Shown: one piece after another, positions 9,707-21,700 of the stretch
Numbering within the stretch: position 1 is the stretch's first letter
How the letters are laid out: each line of letters begins with the position of its first letter
From: Lingula anatina
Taxonomy: Eukaryota; Brachiopoda; Lingulata; Lingulida; Lingulidae
Direction of reading: 5' to 3'
Length of the DNA: 31,228 nt
Assembly (NCBI RefSeq): GCF_001039355.2
Contig: NW_019773957.1
Location: forward strand, 1-31,228
Translations under genes and position numbers: made by a program
Notes under the pieces: generated by a model
What the model saw: only the letters and a program-made list of their open reading frames with translations
The model's database searches: none
Told to the model about the DNA's origin: nothing

Positions 9707-12700
9707 TTCTCAGAATTTCTAAAATCTAATTACTAGTAGTGAAAATCATGCCCCCAGAAGAAAACAAGAAACACATTGGCGTCTTTACATGGACATTGGA
9801 CATCATGAGAACCACTCACCTGAATTAATTAGACAAGAATGTTGACATGTGAATTGTTGGGAGTCAGAAGCACTGGTGTCTCTTCAGGCTACACATTAGA
9901 TAAATAAACATCTGTTGCTAACAGCTGAGCATCTTCACTCTGTCACATAAAATTAAGGATTATTATACTCAGTTCTATTGCACATATTGGCTATGAATTC
10001 AATAAATGCCATGCACTCTGAGATATTTTATAAGATGTTCATTGTGAAATAGTTCATAAAGATTTAGATTGTTATTATTTTATTCTATTTTATTATATTT
10101 GCTATGTCTCTACATTTATATATATTTCATAAAGGTGAAAAGAAAATCCAGTGATTTTTTTTACTATATTCTGAGTATTAATTTTAACTCAACTGACCAA
10201 GAACTTGATGTTGATATCTTTTTGTCACATCTCATTTTATTTACACTTATATAAACACTTTGGTAAATTAGGCAATTATTTTTGGTCAAATTGTCTCACA
10301 TTAATTATTGAGCCATTACCAAGAGAAATTCAGCGCTTCTGGCTGTACTACCACATTTCATTTCATTAACGCAGTATTTTAAATTTGATTATTCTGAATT
10401 ACATTGCATTTCAAGTGTTATGCCTAAGACCCCATTCCCATAGGCAACATCGGTCTATACGGATCGACCCAACTCTGCGGGGACTCTTGCTAAGTGCAAT
10501 CAGCTTAACAGAATGACACATCCAATGGGATATACATCTTGGTAATGCATGTTTGTCTTATAGTACTCAATAGGATTTTGGTCCAATTTCCTATTGGACA
10601 TATTACAAACTCCATAGGAAATGCCTTTCACTTAAGGACTCCCCCCTTCCTAGGCTGCCTCATCAGTTACTTTTCTTGTCTTTAATTAAGCCAGGTAACA
10701 TTAAAGTTTGGGGTGCCACCTCATGTCGCTGATTGCAATCAAGGAGCACCCTCTGGTAGCTTTAAAATTAAGGTGACACTTGATGACACCTATGTGACAC
10801 CCTGACATCGGACAGTCGTTATGGTGGTGACTTGCTGTAAACAGATGCTTATCAATACATTATCTGTGTAGATCTTACTCATGTCAGGAGAGTCTTGACC
10901 TAGCTAGGTGGGTGACACCTGACAAACAATTAGACCTGAGAAGTGTCACCTATTAAATGGACCATAGATAACAGATAGGAAACAACAGATCTTGATTGAC
11001 TAGTTTAGAGTCTGAACTAAGGTGACACCTGGCTATCTATTAGATGTGACAGATAGGTCATCTTTGAAAGGAATCAAAGATTATTATAAACTCGCAGCTG
11101 TAACAAGGCACATCAGTGAAATTTACAACATATATACAGTGATACCTACTTTGGAACATATAATATTATATAAACAGTGATACCTACTTTGGAACTAAAC
11201 TGCCCCACCAAAGGAGATATTATGTCTTAGTAGTTGGTTTATTGGTCTTATTGTTAGTGGACAAGATATTTTACTAAGTCTTCATAAATTTTCATGACAA
11301 GTTCAGGATACACGTGAAGTGTTGAATTGATGAAGGCGTTAATTGCTGTAATTTAATGGCAAATTCTCAATATTATCCCAAGAGACTTACAAGTTTCACA
11401 ATAATTTCCCTTGCAGGTTTCCTTAAATGTTGAATAAGCTATTTGATGTATGCTGATCCAGGACATACTATGATACCAGCTTAATTGATAACAGACTCAA
11501 GTCTCAATTGAGAATAGTCATAAATTTTTCATAGATGCTTCATACTGATCATATAGTATGAAGTCTGACTGCAGTCAGCCTGCATGGCCTAAAAGTTCAA
11601 TTATAACCGAGGAAGAGCACTCAGAGTGTAAACCTTTGCCAAGGCAGCTCAATTCCTCATTAGTATAAATTATCTATCAATTAGTAAACTAATTGATTAA
11701 TTAAACCAAGTCCATTTTTGACCTTTCCTGAGTATTATTATCAAAATCCCTTCATAACTTTTTGCATTACAGACAAACAGAGAGATAATTTACTATAACA
11801 GTTAATTAATCATTGAATCATCATCAAAATCTAATCATTTCTGACCTATTCTGAAAAATTCATCAAAATTCATCCATAACTTTTTGAGTGACACTAGTGA
11901 CAAATAGAAATACAGACTGAAGCAAAAAAAAGAGCGTCCATCAGTAAGATTTGTTATGTAAAAAGACAAACATTAACTGATCATTAAGACTACTCAGCAC
12001 ATCTGTGCAAACAATAGCAAGATTACNATTATATTATTATTATTTTAAATTTGATTATTCTGAATTACATTGCATTTCAAGTGCCATTCCTAAGACCCCA
12101 TTCCCATAGGCAACATCTGTCTACGTCGATCAACCCAACTCTGCGGGGGCTCTCACTTAGTGCAATCAGCTTAAATGACACATCTAATGGGATTCCCATC
12201 TCGGGGATGCATGTATGTCCTATAGTACCCAATAGGATTTTGGTCCAATTTCCTATTGGACATATTACAAGACTCCATAGGAAATGCCTCTCACTTAAGG
12301 ACTCCCCCCTTCCTAGGCTGCCTCATCAGTTACTTTTCTTGTCTTTAATTAAGCCAGGTAACATTAAAGTTTGGGGTGCCACCTCATGTCGCTGATTGCA
12401 ATCAAGGAGCACCCTCTGGTAGCTTTAAAATTAAGGTGACACTTGATGACACCTATGTGACACCCTGACATCGGACAGTCGTTATGGTGGTGACTTGCTG
12501 TAAACAGATGCTTATCAATACATTATCTGTGTAGATCTTACTCATGTCAGGAGAGTCTTGACCTAGCTAGGTGGGTGACACCTGACAAACAATTAGACCT
12601 GACAAGTGTCACCTATTAAATGGACCATAGATAACAGATAGGAAACAACAGATCTTGATTGACTAGTTTAGAGTCTGAACTAAGGTGACACCTGGCTATC

Positions 12701-15700
12701 TATTAGATGTGACAGATAGGTCATCTTTGAAAGGAATCAAAGATTATTATAAACTCGCAGCTGTAACAAGGCACATCAGTGAAATATATAACATATATAC
12801 AGTGATACCTACTGTGGAACTAAACTGAGATATTATGTCTTAGTAGTTGGTTTATTGGTCTTATTGTTAGTGGACAAGATATTTTACTAAGTCTTTATAA
12901 ATTTTCATGACAAGTTCAGGATACACGTGAAGTGTTGAATTGATGAAGGCGTTAATTGCTGTAATTTATTGGCAAATTCTCAATATTATCCCAAGAGACT
13001 TACAAGTTTCACAATAATTTCCCTTGCAGGTTTCCTCAAATGTTGAATAAGCTATTTGACATATGCTGATCCAGGACATATTATGATACCAGCTTAATTG
13101 ATAACAGACTCAAGTCTCAATTGAGAATAGTCATAAATTTTTCATAGATGCTTCATACTGATCATATAGTATGAAGTCTGACTGCAGTCAGCCTGCATGG
13201 CCTGAAAGTTCAATTATAACCCAGGAAGAGCACTCAGAGAGCACAAACCTTTGTCAAGGCAGCTCAATTCCTCATTAGTATAAATTATCTATCAATTAGT
13301 TAACTAATTGATTAATTAAACCAAGTCCATTTTTGACCTTTCCTGAGTATTATTATCAAAATCCCTTCATAACTTTTTGCATTACAGACAAACAGAGAGA
13401 TAATTTACTATAACAGTTAATTAATCATTGAATCATTATCAAAATCTAATCATTTCTGACCTATTCTGAAAAATTCATCAAAATTCATCCATAACTTTTT
13501 GAGTGACACTAGTGACAAATAGAAATACAGACTGAAGCAAAAAAAAAAGAGCGTCCATCAGTAAGATTTGTTATGTAAAAAGACAAACATTAAAGTGATA
13601 ATAACTCTTCGTTTCGGCCAAAAAATGAATTTTCCTGGAGTAAACAACAATTTTCCCATACTTACCAATGGTTAATGAATCCATTTTTACATTCAAAGTT
13701 AGTCCCTGGTTTTTTTCTAAAAAGTTTGGTTTTTTGTTAAAATCTCTTAAGAGATTTTAACAGAGTATAGCCATCAATGGAGGTCACGTGGTCTAAAGAC
13801 AAGCTCAGATATCAGAATAATAGCTATAACAGCCGTTTTTGTGGGTAAACAGAATATATTATATTTTTATGAGCCATTCACAATGTTTTTATTGTGAAAT
13901 ACAGATTTCATACGAAGAGTTATTATCCCTTTAACTGATCATTAAGACTACTCAGCACATCTGTACAAACAATAGCAAGATTACAAAAAAAAAAAAAAAA
14001 GAGAGAGAGAGAGAGAGCACATAACCCTCAACGCAGCATAATAAACAAGAACTGGGGTTTACATGGACAATTTATGCACCCAATCCAAGCATGTCACCTT
14101 ATTGCAATATTTGCTAACTCCTTGTAATAACTTGTGTAGAAACTAGTCATGTCAGTTGGTTTGCTGCTATTGATACTGCATAAAATCGATGATATTAGAA
14201 TTTTTAATCCTTGAGCAGATCCACTGCTGTTGTCTGATGAGTCAGGAGAGGTGACGTGACTGACGCAACCACATGAATTTTTCTGCCAAGTAATAACACC
14301 ATGTTTAATGCTTTTACCTCTAAAAATACAGTGATAACAGGAAACTAGTAATCAAGTTTACTTAAATATTAGGTTAATAAAAACAGTAACAACATCAGAT
14401 GACTGACTTTTGAGAAGTGAGACAGCAATGACACTAATTAATTAATTTAATAAGTAAGCCATGCTCAGCTGGTTCCATACCAATCAAATATTTGATTGAG
14501 TTCTTCTGTGGCATAGTGTTAAAATAATTGTGACTCAACTGTGGAACGGTATGAGTAATATGGTATTAAAAAAAAGTTGATGTGCATTGTGGTCTCAGAT
14601 GTTTTATGAAGTGACCACTTTGTGCTAGCATTGCAACATAACATTACATAGGACTTCAGAGCTGTATCTCTGCAACAGAGGAGCAAGAGGACTGTCACAT
14701 TTATTAGACACACAGATATACCTTTGTGCACATAAAATATCACTGATGCATCAAAATGCATAGGAAACACAAGAGGACAGATACATTTTGAAAGATTAGA
14801 TGTTATGGGACAAACATTTCTATAGGTGAGAAATCCAAGGGTAATACCAATATGTGTAATATTGTCTAAGAGACAGGTGTGTTCCAACAAGATGTCCGAA
14901 CACCTGTGTGGGTCAGTTTTTATTCAAACTTTGATCAGTTTCTCACCTGGCCATGGGCTAATGTGGCACCTGTGTTTGGGACAGTTTAAAATCTAGATTG
15001 ATGGTCAAGACGAAACAAGGTAAGAAGAGAAGGGTGGACAGTGTACCTGGATAGACAGACAATGACCAGGACTTAATAGACAAACTGTTGAATGAGTGTT
15101 ATAGACAATTCAAAGTTACCTGTGCATTGCTCATGACTTAATGAGAGGTCACACCTGAGTGGGTCAGTTAATCCAAATTGGTCCGTCTGTCACCTTAACA
15201 GGGTTTAATTGGCCAGGTGACATTAGAGCTGTGCTGCTCATTAAGATTAATGAGTGACACTGGCTTTGTCCAGCTGGGTTACCTTGACACAGACTGACCC
15301 CTCAGGGAGAAGGGGGGCATTTAAAAGCAGGTGTTTTTCGGGGCTGGGATCACTTAAAGTCTGGACACTCGCAGGTGCACATCCAGTGAACTTGGATAAC
15401 AGTCAACTTGGGTACTGGCTTAGCTCGTCCTAAAAGAGAACTCTGAATAGGAAGGATTATTGAACATTGCATGTAGTATTCCACTGCAATCTTTAATGCA
15501 TGGCTCTCATTAGCGGCGCTTCGGTCTGATTAGACGAACCTCTTTTCCGTAGGAGGATTAATGCTGAATTATTGATCATGATTGGATGTGACAATACTGT
15601 CAGACACTAAGAGATAAGTGTTGGGATTTGGTTGAGCGACAGCACTTTGACGGAACTGCATAGCTTCTGCAAGGTTTTTCTTTGACTAGCTTAAGAAAGA

Positions 15701-18700
15701 AGAGATAGAGATTTGGAGGATTATAAAGGTGTATTGACTATTATCAGATGTTATGACGTGAACTGCATAGGCGGACATACTCATACTGTCAGTCTCCCTT
15801 GATTTGGATGTCATCTGTGACGCATTCTTTGGGGTATAAGACACTTAGGGATTTTCGAATACGTGTATGTATATATCCTTAAACGTAAGAACTGAACCTC
15901 CAGTCACTTGTTCATACTCTTAGACGACGCCAACGACAACGCCAGCAGTATGATTAATTCATTCAGTTTGAGGAGTTTTAGAGACATTTTAGGAAGAAAG
16001 AAAAAGAAGTCTGACTCAATGAGGCTTCCAAGAAGATGGAAATCGGTCATGTCATTCCGAAGTTTCAGGTAGATGTCAATTTTGTTTCTTCACTCTTTTA
16101 GTTATTTGTGTTATTTCTTGTCTTTGGGTTTATCATTAATCCTCTAAATGTTTATTGGCACAAAATTTCACCTTTCAGTTTCATAAAAAAAGATGACATC
16201 TGAATTGGATTAAAAAGAAATGGTATTTTGATTTTAATATCTTGCTAAATTCCTGGAATTAGTACTTAATGACATTTTTTGTTAAGATAGGGATGTGGCT
16301 GATCTATTTTTTGTAAACCAAGGTTTGAATCAAAATAATATTGTTTTATAACATATACCTGTTTTGTACAGCATAGTGCTTGACTAAACCAGCATACTGC
16401 TGACATATTCATATTTCTGTGAAAAATACTGTTTCATCAATTATAGATGAGCATGGGCAAGTAACAGAAAAAAAGTGGAGTAAAAGAGTTCAGATGTCCA
16501 CAGGGTGTGAAAATATTCATGAGCTTTCTACTTAGTACACATTCAAATGAATGGAGCTTTAGTTGCTGAAAATTTGTTTCAAACTAATAAGTCTGGTGTT
16601 GGTAAAAAGGAGCACACAAGTTATCTCCATGAGATTTTTTTGTATGAAAGGTATAATGGTGATCTCTTCAAAACAAAAGAATTGAAAATTGTCAAAATGG
16701 GGACAGTGTCATTTTCAAGCTGAATTTGTAAGTGATCAAGTACATGTAGATAAAATAACAATGGGTTTATTTAATTTGTATGTAATGGTTGTTAAGGAAT
16801 CCATGCAATATTTTTCAATTTTTTTTTATTCCCATTCAATAACCAGTATGATAGATATCATTACTTTAAAATTCTAATACATATCTTTGTAGAATTTTTT
16901 TTATTGGCACATAAGGTGAGATCTTTATACAGTTCCAACTTGATCAGTTAATTAACTTAAGAATAATAAGATTGGATGGTATCTAATATAATTAACTGAG
17001 ATATGACACTTTAAATTTTATTTTATTCCCATTCTTGAATCAAAACGTCTGCTGTAAAATAATTGGATATGGTTATACTGTGATCTATATGTAAATATCA
17101 TGATAAAACTTGAATTGTTGATATGACTACTGGTACGTTGGCGTCAATGTGACATTTGATAAGTAAAAAGTACAATACTGCAATAATTAATCCAGCAGGG
17201 GCATTAACATACAGAATTATTGAAAATCATTAAAGCATACATTCAGCACTTATTTGGACAATCAATCATAATGAAGGAGAATTCACACTGTTCAAAACCA
17301 GATCGTTTCACAACCCATCTTTATTTGCTGGAGATTTTGTTAGCAAGAGTAGTTGATTACTGGACACTTCTACACCATATGTATTAGGGATCAATTGATT
17401 ATGCCTTGCACTCACTACAGCATATGGATTATTTCGAAAGTGATCCATCTATGCCCAGTGTGAACATGTGCTTCAATTCCCATTCAGTCATAAATTAGTG
17501 TGGTACATGAAGTGCATGATAAGCACTAATGAAGCTTATGATCCTTACTTGTTTATGTCCTGTTATCCTGTTCATGATACAGATCATTAGTGGATCTAAT
17601 GATGTTAACAGATTTCCTCAGAAAATTTACAAGATGCAAGTGAAATTTTGATTTTATGCAATTCTACACTGTGCATAAATTAATGAATGCCTATTCACAA
17701 ATGATTAATTGTTTTTAGAGTTATAGCTTCTGTTCACATCAAAGTCTTGTTTGAATTTTCAAAGCCTGCCCTAGTGTTGCAACTTTGATATTTAATATAA
17801 TATTCAAATAAAGAATGAGCTATGAAGGTTTCCTGTTGTCTCCACCTTGCAAACTTAGGGCCATTACATTAAAATTTCATATACTATAAGGTGCTGTAGA
17901 TATCAATTATGTCAAAGAGCAGCTTGTTGACGAAAATGATTTATGTACATGTTGATGCTACTGTTTCACCTGCACAGTGACTAAGACTGTAAAGGCCTAC
18001 TTGATAGCATCACGACTTTCTGACTTGTCAGTGGTTTAGGAAATACCCAGTGGCGGTATAAAGCATCATTGTTAGTAATAACCTGTAATTATTTTTTGGG
18101 GGAAAAATTTCACAGTAACCTCAGTGCAGTAAAAGATATTTGGTGAAAGATAATAACAGTATAGTTTTACATCATTCAGATCAAATTAAGACAATTTTAA
18201 TTCTTTAAGAATTCTTAAAATGCTGGAAAGTTCAGCTTCATATTGTGTTGAAAAATTAGGTCTTGGAATCCCCCCCTTTTTTTTGCATTATGATCTGTAA
18301 GTTATCAGAGATACATTAGTAAATTCTGTATGATGAAAATATAGGTTTGATGATAAGCAAATGTTGTTGAATAGGTTTTGTTGTAACCACAGACTGGCAC
18401 ACACAATACCATATCTAAATGTGTCAGTCGAGTGCTTCTTGTTACTTATGGTCAGTATTTGTACCGGACAAATATGTCCCTTTTTTGGACACTTTTTAGG
18501 GGCATTTTAAACAGGACACAATTTTTGTGGTTATGTCAGGGCTATTTGTGTCCTTCCTTGCGGACAGTACCACCTTTCTCTGCTGTCCCGTGACATAGAT
18601 TTGGAAGATAGCTATATACTGATTTTAAATGCTTTTCGGGCCCATTTTTTTATTGTTTTTGACGGAATTTGTATTTTGTGTAATTTTGTTTTTATTTTGT

Positions 18701-21700
18701 GTGACTTTTTTGTTGATAGTACTTAAGCAACTTTGATTGAAATGAAAGAAAAAGAAAAGAATTTGGTCATTTTTGAAATTGACTAAACAACATAACCAAG
18801 TTAAATCACTTTAGCAGTTGTTGATGAACCTTTAGTCAATAAATCAACAGCTCAAAAAAAATAAAGATGAGCATTTATATGTCAACTTGAGTGAAATTCA
18901 GTGTGTGGTAGTTGTAAGCCTGGTTGGTTTTTAATGACTCACTGTCTAAAATAACTAACATAGGAAGGAGGGCACTTGCGAAGGGTGATTCAGATGTATA
19001 TACAAGTATATATACTGTTGAGGTGNAGCTCAAAAAAGATAAAGATGAGCATTTATATGTCAACTTGAGTGAAATTCAGTGTGTGGTAGTTGTAAGCCTG
19101 GTTGGTTTTTAATGACTCACTGTCTAAAATAACTAACATAGGAAGGAGGGCACTTGTGAAGGGTGATTCAGATGTATATACAAGTATATATACTGTTGAG
19201 GTGACACTATTGCATATTTTTTTACAAACCCGGACACAAGAATTGACAGTTTATTTGGTGCACCATACATTTATTAGGGGTACCTATATTTATTGTGTCA
19301 TCTGTTTTTATTTTTGTGGATGCCAATGGTGACCTTTCTTCGGGGACAAAATTCTTGATGTCAACGTGGTTTTATTTTAAATCTGTGGACTGATTTTGAC
19401 AGTGTTTTTATATGGTAGGATCAGATGGACTATTGAGGTCTACTGCAAGTACAAGTATGGATATGGACTATATTAACCTTGTATTGGAATAGAACCAAAA
19501 TATTAACAGGACCGGAATCAGATTTATGACAATTTCTGACATTGGGAGAGTAATTTTTCTTGATCATATCAGTAGATGATAATGACCTCTTTAAGAAGGA
19601 AGGGAGAAACTTCAGTCATCCCATCGTCCCTGAGGTTATGACATATTAACTCCCAATTTTTCATCACCTTCCATTATTACAATTAATGACAGTGACAGCT
19701 GAACTAGGATATCAATTAATGGCATGATGAGATGGCTACTGATGTGAACTATAATGATGGATGTGTATTATGAAACTCACTACACACACACATCCTGGCA
19801 TAGGTACATATAGGTGTAGCTGTCATAGAGATATAGCGGTACACACACTTCCTGTGTGTTAACCATTGCACAAGCTTTTTTGGAAAACAGGATCCGAGTT
19901 AATGTACATGGGATGTTAGCTGAAATTTAGACTGATTTAACGTATTACACAGCTACAGTTGTTCAGAATGGGAAGGAATTATTGTGTGAGAATGTACAGT
20001 TTCATTGGACCTAGAATCAGTGTAGAAAAATGTTCATGAAGATAAGAGCCTTGCTGAAAGTGATACAGTACGGGAAAGGAAAGTGAAACAAACCCAAGCC
20101 AATGTAAAGTGTACAGTTGAAATTTTAGAATTAGGTGACAGCTTGTTATCAGAGGACTCGAAGCTGTATCTTATTCTTCCTGCCTGATAAACAGGAGCTG
20201 TTCTATCATGACAATCTAGGACACACTGTTTTTTCCATTATGATTTGATTGGCCCTTGACAGAAGGATTAATAGACTTAGTGTAATTACTAATTATTTTG
20301 GAGTAAAACTAGAGACTGGAAATCGTAATCTTGGATGTGAGCATTGGAGATGGGGAGAACAGCTATGATGAAACTTAAGCTTGAGAAAGCTTCGCTGTTG
20401 GAAGAGATTGCTAAGAAATCAAGGTAAATTTGCACTTATAAATGTTATTTAGAGTTTAGTTAAGGCAGATTTAAGAGTTAAGAGTTAAGCACGTGTACAA
20501 AAAAGTAGCTGCCAAAGTACTAATTAACCAGTCAACTTCATATTATAAGCCCTTTCTCAACTTCCTTACCCCCCTTAACAGAATGGACACCTGGTGCTCC
20601 CCCCCCCCCCCTTTCCAGTAATAAGAATTTTTATCATTTGAACATGTCCTCCACTGTGAGAAAGGCCCAGGTTTCTAGATAACATGCCAATATACGAGTT
20701 AGGTTAAGAGAGTTGTTTGTGCATTTGTTTCTGGTGATATTCAGCAAGACAGCTAGATTGTTTTATTCATACTCTGTAGATTTTGCTGAAAAAGTGAGTA
20801 CTGACAGTTCCCTGTGCATGTAGATAGAGGAAGGGAAGTTATTCTGTCAGCTTGTTGCTATTTTCTGAAGCATTTTTCTTTTACGTAGAGGCAGATTAAC
20901 ACATGTAAGATTGGTTAAATTTGACTTCTGAAGAAATCTGCCCAATGAGTACTGCCTTTGGTGACATGCAATTAAGACACTTTGCACTGATTGGCTTAGA
21001 GTTTCTTATGATTGACATTCATCGATTGAAAGTCAATTAACCTGCAATGACGTTGAAATAAAAGATCAGCATTCAGTAAGAGCGATTAGTATTGGTGGGA
21101 TCAGAATCGAGGGCTGTTAGTTTTATGTAAAGATCAGTTTAATATTTAAAATTGCATTATGCCTCGCCTTTTGCTTACCTGTTTGCCACTGACATTGAAA
21201 AGATCGACTGCCAACCAAAGGTTGTTATTACATGTGCCATTTTATTGCTTTTTTAAAGCTTTTTTAAAGAGTTTTATTTGGACTTTTGAGAGTAATTTTA
21301 CTTATTTTTGCTTTTTTTTTTTTTGGCAGAGAATGTATTATAGTGCTACTTCACAATAAGACAAAATTTTAAATGCATCTTCTGCTTCCACAGACATGGA
21401 ATTACAGAGCTATAAGACATTTGAGGTTGCCTTATTTGTTTATTAGCAACACCATTTTTTTCTCCAGGCGCCAGGGAATGGACGGGAACGTCTATTGTGA
21501 GAAACATGTTCCGGCGTCCAGGATGCTTGCGGACCTTGAAGTTGACAGGAAAGCTGTAAGTTGTATTTTTTTATTTACACTTCACTGTTAATTTCTGAAG
21601 CCTTCAAAGAGGTGATTGCTTATTGTGGGAAATATCAGTTATTAATATAGAGTCTTCAAATATTTTCATTGATGCTCCTCGTAACTCGGTGAAATTTTCT

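Larger units (their letters stand above)
6832..15949 (+). other. Long first-intron region, repeat-rich
   Basis: About 9.1 kb between the microexon and the middle first exon. It holds two CA microsatellites, an inverted-repeat element (7447-7662), the 1.65-kb duplication with its MITE (10375-13984) and a poly-A/GA tract. I saw no supportable exon on either strand. 7663-9655 and 14019-15830 show no repeat or gene that I can name. Confidence 0.6.
16069..20349 (+). other. Rap1GAP intron between first exons B and C
   Basis: About 4.3 kb, AT-rich. Apart from the N-split 177-bp duplication (18849-19203) no gene, RNA or clear mobile element could be supported. 18440-18600 contains repeated GGACA/TGTCC words whose origin I cannot name. 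Confidence 0.6.

Noticed and set aside
12051-12395. 114-codon + strand open frame in duplication copy 2
   Set aside because: The reading frame is not preserved in the near-identical copy 1, so it is not under coding selection.
14519-14890. 123-codon - strand open frame
   Set aside because: No recognisable domain, no supporting splice sites or neighbours; AT-rich chance frame.
15301-15345. TTTAAAAG as a TATA box for the middle first exon
   Set aside because: It is over 600 nt from the ATG with many upstream stops and ATGs between; the TATAAG at 15835 is a better candidate.
18875-19332. Paired open frames repeating the same peptide start
   Set aside because: They arise from the N-split 177-bp duplication; no family match and probable assembly artefact.
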